A stretch of 64,000 nt of DNA from contig OY760934.1 in NCBI GenBank assembly GCA_963664245.1, positions 62,001 to 126,000 on the forward strand, read 5' to 3'. Source of the stretch: GCA-2711565 sp963664245 (GTDB lineage: Bacteria > Bacteroidota > Bacteroidia > Bacteroidales > GCA-2711565). The notes under the pieces were generated by a model. It did not search any database. It was given only the letters and a program-made list of their open reading frames with translations, and had not been told where the DNA came from. The position numbers were made by a program, and so were the translations under genes. Positions 24,803-33,312 of the stretch are shown here, piece after piece. How positions within the stretch are numbered: the first letter of the stretch is position 1; each line of letters starts with the position of its first letter.

Positions 24803-25547
24803 AATACGCACCATTATTATCGACGACGAACAACCCGCAAGGGATTTACTATTGCACTATTTATCAACCTACCCTGAGTTTGATGTGATTGCTGAAGCTT
24901 CCGATGGTTTCAAGGGGATTCAGGTGGTTCAGGAATACAAACCGGAAGTGATTTTTCTGGATATCCAGATGCCAAAGCTTACGGGTTTTGAAATGTTGGA
25001 GCTGCTCGATCTGAAACCCTTGGTTATTTTTTCAACGGCTTACGACCAGTTTGCCATTAAAGCGTTTGAAATGAACGCGGTTGATTATTTATTGAAACCC
25101 TACTCGAAAGACCGTTTTGCACAGGCAATAGCTAAGGTTCGTGAAAAACTGAACAATAAAGATCAGGTTGCCGAACAAACTAAAAACCTGATTCAAACCA
25201 TGGATGATTCAACCGAGCTGATTAACCGGGTGGCGGTTCGAACCGCTCAAAAGATACAGGTAATCCCGATAAAAGACGTTCATTATTTTGAAGCAGCCGA
25301 TGATTACGTGATGATACATACGGCGGAAGGGCGATACTTGAAAGAAAAAACCATGAAATATTTTGAAAGCCATCTCGACCATCACCAGTTTGTTAGGGTT
25401 CACCGTTCGTATATTTTGAATATGCAGGAAATGAACAAAATTGAACGCTACGAAAAAGACAGCCACATTGTGGTTCTTAAAAGTGGGGCCAAGTTAAAGG
25501 TAAGCGCGAGCGGCTATAAACTCTTGAGAGAGAGGTTAGGTTTTTAA
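24795..25547 (+). CDS. LytTR-family response regulator
   Basis: 250 residues: receiver with D56 in VIFLDIQMPKLTG and the Lys in LLKPYSKDRF, a linker, then a LytTR DNA-binding domain (about 145-250) with YFEAADDYVMIHT, FVRVHRSYILN and a C-terminal GAKLKVSASG. Partner of the kinase encoded just upstream. LytTR proteins bind paired direct repeats; I found no clear pair in front of this operon, so targets may lie elsewhere. Confidence 0.94.
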   Translation: MSKIRTIIIDDEQPARDLLLHYLSTYPEFDVIAEASDGFKGIQVVQEYKPEVIFLDIQMPKLTGFEMLELLDLKPLVIFSTAYDQFAIKAFEMNAVDYLLKPYSKDRFAQAIAKVREKLNNKDQVAEQTKNLIQTMDDSTELINRVAVRTAQKIQVIPIKDVHYFEAADDYVMIHTAEGRYLKEKTMKYFESHLDHHQFVRVHRSYILNMQEMNKIERYEKDSHIVVLKSGAKLKVSASGYKLLRERLGF

Positions 25548-25627
25548 ATTCCAAATAGCAAAACATAAATAGCATCCAAAATCCAATGTTCAAAATTTAA
25601 ATGTTGGGTTTTTTGAAATTGGAATTT
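25546..25627. repeat. Inverted AAATTCCAA/TTGGAATTT intergenic element
   Basis: AAATTCCAA (25546-25554) and TTGGAATTT (25619-25627) form the ends of an imperfect palindrome filled with CCAAA-like units. It looks like a degraded copy of the AAATTCCAAA-type intergenic palindromes common in Bacteroidota. It encloses the terminator at 25583-25616. Confidence 0.45.
25583..25616 (+). terminator. Terminator of LytTR operon
   Basis: Stem CCAATGTT/AATGTTGG (two wobble pairs) with a 9-nt loop and a following T-run. Confidence 0.55.
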
Positions 25628-25633
25628 ATCTGA

Positions 25634-26434
25634 TTATTGTGATTTGGAGCTTATTAAATAGTATGTCGTTGTTGTAAAGAAATTCCGCACATAAGCACTT
25701 CCGCTAATAAACCCAACTTGTTTTTTGCTCTTTAAATTAAACTTGTATTCGTAAATCGGGTTGATTAAAAAGAATTTCCGGGCTAGTGTTTTATAGCCTG
25801 CTTTTTGCATGATCCGCTGGAAACGTTCAATGGAAATGCCGGTTTCTTTTACTTCAAGCAAAGCCTCAATTTTTTCCCGGCTCTCGCCAAACATTTTCAG
25901 CATCATCCGGTAAACGCCTTTCGGGAAAAGGTGGTACCAGGGAAGTGCGGCTGCGATTTTGTTTTTACACATTTGTTGATGCCCGCCAAACGGCATTTGC
26001 CAGGGCGGAAACCCAAAGAAAATTTTTCCGCCGGGGAATAAAAAATCTTTCAAGTGCTGTACAAATTTTTCTTGTTCGGGAATGTGTTCAATCACATCTT
26101 TTAAAATAATCAGGTCGTATAAATGGGGGAGGTCCTTGGCGGGATCAATCTCGTAAATGTCTTTGGCAATAAAATCAACCCGGCCGTTTTCAAGTTCTTC
26201 TTTTAGAAAAATTTTAGCGAGTTCAACACGTTTTTCGCTTAACTCGATCCCTGTGCAGCGATGTCCGAGTTCCAGAAATGCTTTTAAAACGCCGGCTTCG
26301 GCACAGCCGATTTCCAAAACCTTTAGTTCCTTTTTTAAATCCATAAAGGGTTCAATAAAAGGAATAATGTGATTTTTTGAAATCTCGTACTGGATGTTAA
26401 AATAACGTTCTTTATCTTTATGAAACTCGAACAT
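25634..26434 (-). CDS. Class I SAM-dependent methyltransferase
   Basis: 266 residues. SAM-binding motif VLEIGCAEAGVLKAFLELGH, acidic residue at the end of the next strand (GIELSEKRV), then DLIILKDVIEHI and a PGGKIFFGFPP motif, as in methyltransferases of the UbiG/Methyltransf_11/23 type. The C-terminal 90 residues (MLKMFGESREKIE to ISSKSQ) are not part of the core and may define the substrate, which is unknown. Homologues in Bacteroidota often act on small molecules or glycans. Lies after sucD on the same strand with a terminator between. Confidence 0.82.
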   Translation of the reverse strand: MFEFHKDKERYFNIQYEISKNHIIPFIEPFMDLKKELKVLEIGCAEAGVLKAFLELGHRCTGIELSEKRVELAKIFLKEELENGRVDFIAKDIYEIDPAKDLPHLYDLIILKDVIEHIPEQEKFVQHLKDFLFPGGKIFFGFPPWQMPFGGHQQMCKNKIAAALPWYHLFPKGVYRMMLKMFGESREKIEALLEVKETGISIERFQRIMQKAGYKTLARKFFLINPIYEYKFNLKSKKQVGFISGSAYVRNFFTTTTYYLISSKSQ

Positions 26435-26451
26435 AATGTCAAATATAATTC

Positions 26452-26484
26452 AAAAAAAGTCCCCTCTCTTTTAAGGGAGGGGAT
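26452..26484 (-). terminator. Terminator of sucD / G-C-rich intergenic repeat
   Basis: On the minus strand ATCCCCTCCC-TTAAAA-GAGAGGGGAC is followed by seven T. The right-hand sequence GGGGATTTAGGGTGGG resembles a dispersed CCCCTC...GAGGGG repeat found between genes in many Bacteroidota. Confidence 0.75.
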
Positions 26485-26504
26485 TTAGGGTGGGTTGAAA
26501 ACCC

Positions 26505-27380
26505 TTATTTTTTCTCTAAAATTTCTTTCATGGCTTTTCCGATATCGGCCGGCGAATCTACCACGTGAATCCCGCAACTTCTTAGTTTCTCTTTCTTTGC
26601 CTGGGCGGTATCGTCTTTTCCACTAATGATTGCCCCGGCATGTCCCATGGTTCGGCCTTTAGGTGCTGTGGCTCCGGCAATAAAACTAACCACTGGTTTG
26701 GTTCCGTGTTCTTTTACCCATTCTGCTGCATCGGCTTCCATGCTTCCGCCAATTTCACCAATCATTACAATGCCTTCGGTTTCCGGGTCGTCCATAAATA
26801 ATTGAACCGCATCTTTGGTTGTTGTTCCGATGATTGGATCGCCACCAATACCAATACCTGTGCTTTGTCCGAGCCCCAATTTGGTTAATTGATCCACGGC
26901 TTCGTATGTCAACGTTCCTGAGCGGGATACAATCCCTATTTTCCCTTTGCTGTGTATAAATCCAGGCATAATTCCTACTTTGGCTTCACCAGGGGTGATG
27001 ATTCCCGGGCAGTTAGGCCCGATTAAACGGCAATCCATGTTACAAATAAAAGCGTTTACTTTAATCATGTCTTTGGTAGGAATCCCTTCGGAAATACAAA
27101 CAATAACCTTGATTCCGGCCTGTGCGGCTTCCATGATGGCACCGGCAGCAAACCTCGGGGGAACAAAAATAATAGATGTATCGGCTCCAGTTTCTTTTAC
27201 GGCATCTTCAACAGTGTTGAAAACAGGCAGGCCTAAATGAAGTTGCCCTCCTTTGGCTGGGGTTACCCCCCCCACAATATTGGTTCCGTAATCAATCATT
27301 TGCTGAGAGTGAAATGTGCCTTCACTTCCGGTAAATCCCTGAACAATGATTTTTGAATTTTTATTTACTAGGATGCTCAT
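26505..27380 (-). CDS. sucD: Succinate-CoA ligase alpha subunit
   Basis: 291 residues from the ATG at 27380. The 15 residues upstream do not match the family start, and the conserved N-terminus MSILVNKNSKIIVQGFTG begins there. CoA-binding Rossmann part, SIIFVPPRFAAGAI and GPNCPGII, then the ligase part with the phosphohistidine in GRTMGHAGAIISG. It catalyses succinyl-CoA to succinate conversion with nucleotide phosphorylation in the TCA cycle. The beta subunit gene (sucC) is not adjacent, so it must be elsewhere. Confidence 0.96.
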   Translation of the reverse strand: MSILVNKNSKIIVQGFTGSEGTFHSQQMIDYGTNIVGGVTPAKGGQLHLGLPVFNTVEDAVKETGADTSIIFVPPRFAAGAIMEAAQAGIKVIVCISEGIPTKDMIKVNAFICNMDCRLIGPNCPGIITPGEAKVGIMPGFIHSKGKIGIVSRSGTLTYEAVDQLTKLGLGQSTGIGIGGDPIIGTTTKDAVQLFMDDPETEGIVMIGEIGGSMEADAAEWVKEHGTKPVVSFIAGATAPKGRTMGHAGAIISGKDDTAQAKKEKLRSCGIHVVDSPADIGKAMKEILEKK

Positions 27381-27422
27381 GCGTAAACTATTTGGTTGTT
27401 GTACTTGATTTTTTATGTATAA

Positions 27423-27430
27423 CAAAGGTA
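27423..27430 (-). promoter_or_regulatory. -7 element of sucD
   Basis: TACCTTTG on the minus strand, about 42 nt before the sucD ATG. Its position upstream of 27380 supports the shorter start. No clear -33 TTG. Confidence 0.55.
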
Positions 27431-27462
27431 CATCCTTTTAAATTATTTCAGAAATAAATAAG

Positions 27463-27470
27463 TAATTTTG
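27463..27470 (+). promoter_or_regulatory. -7 element of mnmE
   Basis: TAATTTTG, 19 nt before the ATG at 27490, back to back with the sucD promoter in the same intergenic region. Confidence 0.55.
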
Positions 27471-27489
27471 TCAGAAACATTTGGGAATT

Positions 27490-28887
27490 ATGCAATACAA
27501 TAGTACAGATATTTTATTGAACAGGACCATCGTTGCCATTGCTACGCCATCGGGTTCAGGAGCAATTGCCCTTATCCGTTTGTCTGGCCCGCAATCTGTT
27601 GCTGTTGCTGCAAAAATTTTTCAGGGTAAAAATTTAATGGAAGCCGAATCCCATCGTTCGTATTTTGGTAAAATTGTAATCGAAGGACAAGTTATCGATG
27701 AGGTTTTACTTACGCTGTTCAAATCTCCTCATTCGTACACTGGCGAAGATGTGGTGGAAATTTCCTGCCACGGATCGCTTTATATTCAACAACGGATTTT
27801 GGAAAGTCTGATAAAACATGGAGCAGGCATGGCCGAACCGGGCGAATATACTTTCCGGGCTTTTATGAACAGGAAACTTGATTTGATGCAGGCCGAGGCA
27901 GTTGCCGATTTGATCGCTTCCACTTCAAAAACCTCTCACCAACTGGCGCTGGAACAAATGCGCGGTGGTTATTCGACCACCATAAAAACTCTTCGTCAGC
28001 AATTGGTCGATTTTGCTTCTTTGATTGAACTCGAATTGGATTTTGGCGAGGAAGATGTGGAGTTTGCCGACAGAAGTAAATTGCTTGATTTGCTGAACAG
28101 TCTGGATGAAGAAATTCAACGTCTGATCGAATCGTTTAAACTTGGAAATGTCATTAAACAAGGAATCCCGGTGGCTATTATCGGGAAGCCAAATGTTGGG
28201 AAATCTACTTTGTTGAACGCCATTTTGAACGAGGAAAAAGCAATCGTTTCGGAAATTCCGGGAACAACCCGTGATGTTATCGAAGATGTGATCTCGATTA
28301 AAGGCTTTAGTTTCAGGTTTATTGATACCGCCGGCTTGCGCGATTCGGACGACGAGATTGAAAGCATTGGCATTGAACGTACCCGCGAAAAAATAACCCA
28401 GGCATCTATTATCCTCTATGTGTTTGATGTAACCGAAACCACCCTGGATGAAGTCCGCGAGGTAATTGATGAGTATCGTGCATTGATTGAAAAAGAAAAT
28501 AAAAAGCTGATTCTGATCGCTAATAAGATCGATAATTTAGCTGAGCTTCCCCAAGGGTTTAAAGATTATGTGGATCAGGATACAATTTTTATTTCGGCCA
28601 AGCGTAAAGAAAATATCCAGGAAATTTCGGATTGCCTGATGAAAGCTGTGGACAGGGAAGGAATAAAGGATCAAACCATTGTTTCTAATCTGCGCCATTA
28701 CGAGGCTTTTTTACGTGTTGCCGATGATATTGAAAAAATTAGGCAGGCTTTGGAACAAAACACTCCTTCCGATTTAATGACCATAGATATCCGCGATGCC
28801 TTGTACTATCTTGGGCAGGTGACCGGCGAAGTAACTACTGACGAAATCCTGGGAAACATCTTCGGGCGTTTTTGTATCGGAAAGTAA
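27490..28887 (+). CDS. mnmE: tRNA uridine-5-carboxymethylaminomethyl modification GTPase
   Basis: 465 residues from the ATG at 27490; an in-frame TTG nine bases earlier is less likely. Formyl-folate-binding N-domain (IVAIATPSGSGAIALIRLSG), a helical domain interrupted by a G domain with P-loop GKPNVGKST, DTAGLRD and NKID, and the terminal FCIGK with the conserved C-terminal cysteine. With MnmG it modifies the wobble uridine of several tRNAs. mnmD, acting on a later step, is also in this window, but MnmG is not. Confidence 0.97.
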   Translation: MQYNSTDILLNRTIVAIATPSGSGAIALIRLSGPQSVAVAAKIFQGKNLMEAESHRSYFGKIVIEGQVIDEVLLTLFKSPHSYTGEDVVEISCHGSLYIQQRILESLIKHGAGMAEPGEYTFRAFMNRKLDLMQAEAVADLIASTSKTSHQLALEQMRGGYSTTIKTLRQQLVDFASLIELELDFGEEDVEFADRSKLLDLLNSLDEEIQRLIESFKLGNVIKQGIPVAIIGKPNVGKSTLLNAILNEEKAIVSEIPGTTRDVIEDVISIKGFSFRFIDTAGLRDSDDEIESIGIERTREKITQASIILYVFDVTETTLDEVREVIDEYRALIEKENKKLILIANKIDNLAELPQGFKDYVDQDTIFISAKRKENIQEISDCLMKAVDREGIKDQTIVSNLRHYEAFLRVADDIEKIRQALEQNTPSDLMTIDIRDALYYLGQVTGEVTTDEILGNIFGRFCIGK

Positions 28888-29199
28888 TGTGATTTTCTTA
28901 CCCAAGTAAAGCACGGAGATCATTACCCTTGTCTAGAGATTTCAAAACTAAATTTACAAAAAACAGGCACATGTTTTTTTGTGCATGCTTTTTTTATGAG
29001 TAAGTTTTAATGAAATTTCTTTATTAGATAAACATAAAATATTTAACAAGTAATTATTTACTGATTTTCCGAATAATATCTTCTGTTTTCCCTTTCCAGA
29101 GGCGGAATTGCGAACTTTTGTTACTGGATGTATTGTGTGGAATTTCCTTTAATAATTAGAATCTCTATTGTCTCCATGCTTGATTTTTAATGTTTTGGC
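28888..29199. other. Intergenic stretch without a gene
   Basis: Between mnmE and the 73-residue gene I see only the terminator at 28964-28995 and the promoter that begins at 29200. No open frame, repeat or RNA fold is recognised in the remaining 200 bases. Confidence 0.5.
28964..28995 (+). terminator. Probable terminator of mnmE
   Basis: Stem CAGGCACA/TGTGCATG (one mismatch) with an 8-nt T-rich loop and seven T after the stem. Confidence 0.55.
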
Positions 29200-29231
29200 T
29201 TGACCTCTTTCGTTAAAAAGTATTAGTTTTG
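29200..29231 (+). promoter_or_regulatory. Promoter of 73-residue protein gene
   Basis: TTG at 29200-29202, 21-bp spacer, TAGTTTTG at 29224-29231; the ATG follows at 29252. Confidence 0.7.
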
Positions 29232-29251
29232 TAAACCAAACGGATATATTT

Positions 29252-29473
29252 ATGATAAGACAGGATTTGAGACATGAGATTCATGCGATAGCGGAAGAAA
29301 TGAAGAAACAACTTCGTTTCATTGAACGGGAAAGACAAAAAGCAAACAGGGAAAACCGTTTTGTGGGTAACTTTATTCAGGAAGAATCAAAAATAAAAGC
29401 CTATAAAAAGGTGCTTTTAATTTTGGGCCTATCTCCTAAAGAAATTAGAAAAATTGAAGAAGATTTTATGTAA
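29252..29473 (+). CDS. Small charged helical protein, unknown function
   Basis: 73 residues, rich in Glu, Arg and Lys, predicted as helices throughout (HAIAEEMKKQLRFIERERQKANRE). No signal peptide, TM or known motif. It has a full-consensus promoter and an ATG 20 nt downstream of it, which makes it a credible gene. Only 28 nt separate its stop from the next start, so it is probably co-transcribed with the lipoprotein gene. Function not recognised. Confidence 0.65.
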   Translation: MIRQDLRHEIHAIAEEMKKQLRFIERERQKANRENRFVGNFIQEESKIKAYKKVLLILGLSPKEIRKIEEDFM

Positions 29474-29501
29474 CTTTCCTTCGATTTTCAAAATTGATAA
29501 A

Positions 29502-30263
29502 ATGAAAAACATTCTAATTAAATTACCACTTTTATTTATTGCTTTTTCTTTCATCATTTCTTGCGGCTTTAATACGAACTCTTCAAGCGAAGTTGAAACA
29601 GAAGAACTTTCTCCCGGTGTTGATGGCGTATTGAAAAAATACCGTAAGAATAAAACATTGTTGTCAACTATAGAGCATAAAGATGGCAAACGACATGGGA
29701 TTTCCCGCTTGTATTATGAAGATGGTAAAACCATTCATAATGAAATTTGCTATAAGATGGGGAAGAAGCACGGGCTTACAAAATCTTTTTATTCTGACGG
29801 AAGTTTGTATTATACGGTCAACTATAATGAGGGTAAGCGAGATGGTATAATGCAAAAATATTATAGCGAAGGGATGCTAATGGCTGAAGTTCCTTATGAG
29901 AAGGGTGTTATAATGCCGGGTTTGGTCGAGTATCAGAAAACGGGTGAACAGAAAACAATTTACCCAAAGCTTGTTTTTCAAGAAATTGATAAAACGGTTT
30001 CCGAATATAAGTATGTTGTAAGGATGTTTTTTGAGGGCAAGAAGAACGGAGTGACGTTTTTTAACTATATCTATGATGATAAGGGAGAAAAGATTGCAGA
30101 AAGATATCTCCCGGTCGATAAAAATGGGGTAGCTGAGGTTGTTTTTTATCTAAGAAAAGGTGGCGAGATTGATAGGAAATTGTCAATTAGAGCAGAGTAT
30201 AAAACATTTCTTGGTAACATATATGTGGTGCAAAAAGAAAAACGAATAAAAGTTAAAAAGTAG
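29502..30263 (+). CDS. Lipoprotein with MORN/YwqK-like repeats
   Basis: 253 residues from the ATG at 29502. An earlier TTG start (29454) would lengthen the N-terminus ahead of a proper lipoprotein signal, so it is rejected. The lipobox FIISC puts the lipid cysteine at about residue 21. Three or four repeats of about 22 residues follow (GKRHGISRLYYEDGK, GKKHGLTKSFYSDGS, GKRDGIMQKYYSEGM), as in the MORN-like antitoxin family YwqK; that label does not imply a toxin partner here. The C-terminal part is beta-rich. Probably a periplasmic or surface lipoprotein of unknown role. Confidence 0.78.
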   Translation: MKNILIKLPLLFIAFSFIISCGFNTNSSSEVETEELSPGVDGVLKKYRKNKTLLSTIEHKDGKRHGISRLYYEDGKTIHNEICYKMGKKHGLTKSFYSDGSLYYTVNYNEGKRDGIMQKYYSEGMLMAEVPYEKGVIMPGLVEYQKTGEQKTIYPKLVFQEIDKTVSEYKYVVRMFFEGKKNGVTFFNYIYDDKGEKIAERYLPVDKNGVAEVVFYLRKGGEIDRKLSIRAEYKTFLGNIYVVQKEKRIKVKK

Positions 30264-30297
30264 TTTTTGGGAATAAGATTATTAAAATTTACTAAGT

Positions 30298-30329
30298 AAA
30301 AAGCAAGCTTGGGCAAGCTTGCTTTTTTT
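30298..30329 (+). terminator. Terminator after lipoprotein gene
   Basis: Perfect 10-bp stem AGCAAGCTTG/CAAGCTTGCT with a 2-nt apex (effectively a small loop) and seven T. Confidence 0.85.
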
Positions 30330-30451
30330 CCTCATCATTAACTCCCCATTAGCAATGAGATGAATGTTCGACAGGCATCGAATTTAATGTAAACATAGTT
30401 TGCTTATTGAAAACAGGGATACGTAATAATACTTAAAATACAATTAAGTAG

Positions 30452-31111
30452 TTACACGAGATTTATTAGTCCATTCCTGATTGCATAAAGAACCAACCCT
30501 ACAGTGTTACGGGTTTGGGTTTTTTCCATTAAATTTTGTTTGTGTACCTCAACGGTTCGTGGGCTTATGCTTAATTCTTCAGCAATTTCATTTGCTTTCT
30601 TTTCCTGACAAATGAGGTTTAAAATTTCGGTTTCTCGTTCAGAAAGTTTAATAAAATTTTTGTTTTCTTTTATAAACTTTTTGTTTAGGTAAGCCTGGTG
30701 CATGATTCGTATCATGTCCTCATTAAAACAATGTCCTTTTTCAATAACAGAGGTCAGTGTTTTCTTTAATTCCTCTTTTGATGCATTTTTGGATAGGAAG
30801 CCGTTTATGTCTTCTTTTAGCATTTGGGCCATAATATTTTCCTGCATCATCATTGTAAGGATAATTATTTTAACCTTATCGTATTTTGATCGTATTTTTT
30901 TTAGAGTTTCAAATCCATTTAATCGAGGCATTTGAATGTCCAAAATCAAAATGTCAACTTCATGTTCTTGCATTTCGAAAAAAGTAAGAACATCAAATCC
31001 ATCAGATGCTTCAGTTATATTGTTTGTAAAATCAAAAGATTGCAGAATCTCTTTTAAGCCACATCTGAATAAATCATGATCGTCGGCAATTAGTATATCA
31101 ACCTTTCTCAT
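30452..31111 (-). CDS. NarL/LuxR-type response regulator
   Basis: 219 residues: receiver with D58 in ILILDIQMPRLNG and the conserved switch residues (TMMM, SKNA), then a LuxR helix-turn-helix (about 150-215) with LSERETEILNLICQEKKANEIAEELSI and SPRTVEVHKQNL. Its start overlaps the end of the HisKA_3 kinase gene by 14 nt, so the two form a two-component pair. It is the last gene of a four-gene operon (lipoprotein, 7-TM protein, kinase, regulator). Targets unknown. Confidence 0.94.
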   Translation of the reverse strand: MRKVDILIADDHDLFRCGLKEILQSFDFTNNITEASDGFDVLTFFEMQEHEVDILILDIQMPRLNGFETLKKIRSKYDKVKIIILTMMMQENIMAQMLKEDINGFLSKNASKEELKKTLTSVIEKGHCFNEDMIRIMHQAYLNKKFIKENKNFIKLSERETEILNLICQEKKANEIAEELSISPRTVEVHKQNLMEKTQTRNTVGLVLYAIRNGLINLV

Positions 31112-31892
31112 TTTTATTTTCTTTTTGTAAGTAAATTTCTATACGTGTTCCCTGATTGTTGGAATAGATATTGTATTTTGCTTCCAGTGAGTTTAATCGG
31201 CTTTCCATGTTTTTGAGTCCCATTCCTCCTTTTTTTATCGCTGTTTCGTAATCAAATCCTTTTCCGTTATCAGACAGGATAACTTTAAATTGAGATGCTG
31301 CTTCAGAAAAGTGAATGTTGATTTGGCTGCATTTGGCATGTTTTATTGAGTTATTGGTAAATTCCATAATCAGGCGATAAAGGTGCAGGGTTTTGCTCTT
31401 TGGAATATCTTCCAGGTTAAGCAAACTTCTAAAATCAATTATTATTTCACTACTGAGAGAATTGATGAACTCTTCAATAGCTGCTTTTAACCCAAATAAA
31501 TCTAAAGTTGGGGGAAGCAAAGAATGAGATATTTGCCTGACTTTTTGAATGCTATCGTCTAGATTTTTTTTGCTTTCATTAATACTGCTTTTTACTTTTT
31601 CAATAGTTTGAAGTTCCTGAATAGATGAAAGATTCATGCTTATATATGATAGCAGGGCTCCAATTTCATCATGTAAATCGCGAGCTAACCTTTCACGTTC
31701 TTTGTCAATTGCTTTAATCTCATTCTTAAGTAATTCTTTTTGGTGTTCAATAATAAGCTTGTTATTTTTTACTGAAGCACTCATTAATCGGTTTGCATAC
31801 TTGTAATAAACAATGAAAAAAATGGCAACAACTAAAAAGATAAGCCCACTTCCTATAATTACAATTGTAAAAGCGTCTATTTCCTGTAACAT
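31098..31892 (-). CDS. HisKA_3-type sensor kinase
   Basis: 264 residues: one TM (about 9-30), a short coiled coil, HisKA_3 with H74 in RLARDLHDEIGALL, and an HATPase domain with DNGKGFDYE and KGGMGLKNMESRL. There is no periplasmic sensing domain. Sensing may therefore be supplied by the 7-TM protein encoded immediately upstream (16-nt overlap). It should phosphorylate the NarL-type regulator downstream. Confidence 0.92.
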   Translation of the reverse strand: MLQEIDAFTIVIIGSGLIFLVVAIFFIVYYKYANRLMSASVKNNKLIIEHQKELLKNEIKAIDKERERLARDLHDEIGALLSYISMNLSSIQELQTIEKVKSSINESKKNLDDSIQKVRQISHSLLPPTLDLFGLKAAIEEFINSLSSEIIIDFRSLLNLEDIPKSKTLHLYRLIMEFTNNSIKHAKCSQINIHFSEAASQFKVILSDNGKGFDYETAIKKGGMGLKNMESRLNSLEAKYNIYSNNQGTRIEIYLQKENKNEKG

Positions 31893-32512
31893 TTTATAAA
31901 GCTAATAGTCATCAATAACACCATGATTGAATAAAATGCCGCATGAATAAAAAACATTATTCCAAACTGTTCCAGGTTAAACAACTGGGGTTGATTTCCG
32001 ACTGTTAATATTAAAATTGAACATGAAAAATAAGTAAAAATTCCAACAATAACATATTTAAATGGATCTTTTACATATTTAAGGAACGACTCTCCAAAAA
32101 TTCGGATTAAATATACAATTGAAGTTATAATTAGTAAAGATGTTTCAACTAGCTTTAGTGTGTTATTGTAAATTTCTTGCTTTTCAATAATTGTAATTAT
32201 AAAAAATGTGAGAATAATTGTAGAACCAATAATTCCTGTCCATTTATAAAACCAGAAGTGACTGTTTAACCAAATGGAATAAAGTAAAATGCTGAATTCA
32301 AGAAATACGAAAAGATTGTAGAATAAGGTGTTGTTTATTTTATTGGCACTGGTATAGCTCATAATTACAGCAAAAACAGAAGAAATAAGCAGGTAAAAGA
32401 AAATAAACCTGAGTTCTTTGTTTAATCTTCTATATGTAATAAAACCAACCAGTGCCCCAATAAAAATGGAGTAAATTAAAATATCAATAAGTTTATTCCA
32501 AATAGTATCCAT
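31877..32512 (-). CDS. Seven-TM membrane protein of two-component operon
   Basis: 211 residues, almost all membrane: TM segments at about 8-26, 35-53, 60-80, 90-108, 120-140, 150-170 and 181-205, with short loops and a basic C-terminus (IKCYRK). No enzyme motif. It overlaps the kinase gene by 16 nt and follows a lipoprotein gene by 12 nt. The most economical reading is that it is the membrane sensor half of the minimal kinase next door, but this is inferred from gene order only. Confidence 0.75.
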   Translation of the reverse strand: MDTIWNKLIDILIYSIFIGALVGFITYRRLNKELRFIFFYLLISSVFAVIMSYTSANKINNTLFYNLFVFLEFSILLYSIWLNSHFWFYKWTGIIGSTIILTFFIITIIEKQEIYNNTLKLVETSLLIITSIVYLIRIFGESFLKYVKDPFKYVIVGIFTYFSCSILILTVGNQPQLFNLEQFGIMFFIHAAFYSIMVLLMTISFIKCYRK

Positions 32513-32524
32513 TTTTTTTCTATT

Positions 32525-33181
32525 TTAACAATAAGGAGGACATGGTTTGAAGGTGTCAAAATATTTTATGTCCTCATCATCATTTTCTTCTCCTTCTATT
32601 TTTATTTCGTGGAATATAATTCTTAACATATAATCTTTCGATTCTGCATCGGTGTTGATGCCAAACATTAGGTGGTCAAATTTATCGTGCGGGCAGTAGA
32701 TAATATCTACAGTTGGGCAAGTAAAGCTTAAGGTAGGCAGAAGTCCTTCTTTCGATACTAAATTTTCCCAACCCTTTTTTGTCGCTTCAAATATTTCTTT
32801 ATTTGTATCCTCCCAATTCCAATTTTCTGTGTTGTAATACTTTAGTGTTGAATAATCTAAATCAAGGTTTGTAATATCTTTCCCAATACCTATTATTGTG
32901 AATAGAAAATAATTTTGCTTGCCGTCTTCACTATATCCCAAGTGGACTTGAAGATGTTTGTTTTCGGGGTCTTTTGTTATAATATCAATGTACGATTTGG
33001 GGAATGGTGTGTCGTCGAAATTTTGATAAATCTCGTAAGGAGCTTTTGTGAGTTCAGAGTGCCACTTTTCTGCTTCTTTTTTAGTCATAAAAGGACAGTC
33101 CTCTTCTGAACTTGAAAAATTACAACTTGAAATTAATACGGCTGATACGATGATCAAACCAATGAATCTTAGTTTTTTCAT
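32525..33181 (-). CDS. Lipoprotein of unknown function in two-component operon
   Basis: 218 residues. The signal ends in a lipobox (ISSC, lipid cysteine about residue 20). The mature part is acidic, with several cysteines (DCPFM, SFTCPTVDIIYCPHD, and CPPYC at the C-terminus) that could form disulfides or bind metal. No family recognised. As first gene of the operon with the 7-TM protein, kinase and regulator, it may be the ligand-sensing or target component of the system. No -7 consensus was found in the 130 bp upstream. Confidence 0.7.
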   Translation of the reverse strand: MKKLRFIGLIIVSAVLISSCNFSSSEEDCPFMTKKEAEKWHSELTKAPYEIYQNFDDTPFPKSYIDIITKDPENKHLQVHLGYSEDGKQNYFLFTIIGIGKDITNLDLDYSTLKYYNTENWNWEDTNKEIFEATKKGWENLVSKEGLLPTLSFTCPTVDIIYCPHDKFDHLMFGINTDAESKDYMLRIIFHEIKIEGEENDDEDIKYFDTFKPCPPYC

Positions 33182-33312
33182 AATTTAATAGTTATTTTAG
33201 TTAGGGGTTTAATAATATCTATTAAAATTAAGCATTTATTAAAATCCACGTACCGTATTATTAACTATATTTCACATAAGTGTTTTTACTTATTTTAAAA
33301 GAGGGAGGTTTG

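Noticed and set aside
27481..27489. TTG start for mnmE nine bases upstream
   Set aside because: An ATG follows immediately in frame and gives the usual N-terminus.
29454..29501. Extended start (TTG) for the MORN-like lipoprotein
   Set aside because: Would put 16 residues before a complete lipoprotein signal and overlap the previous gene; the ATG at 29502 gives a normal lipobox.
29502..30263. Toxin-antitoxin reading of the YwqK-like protein
   Set aside because: The family name suggests an antitoxin, but the protein is a lipoprotein and no toxin gene is adjacent.
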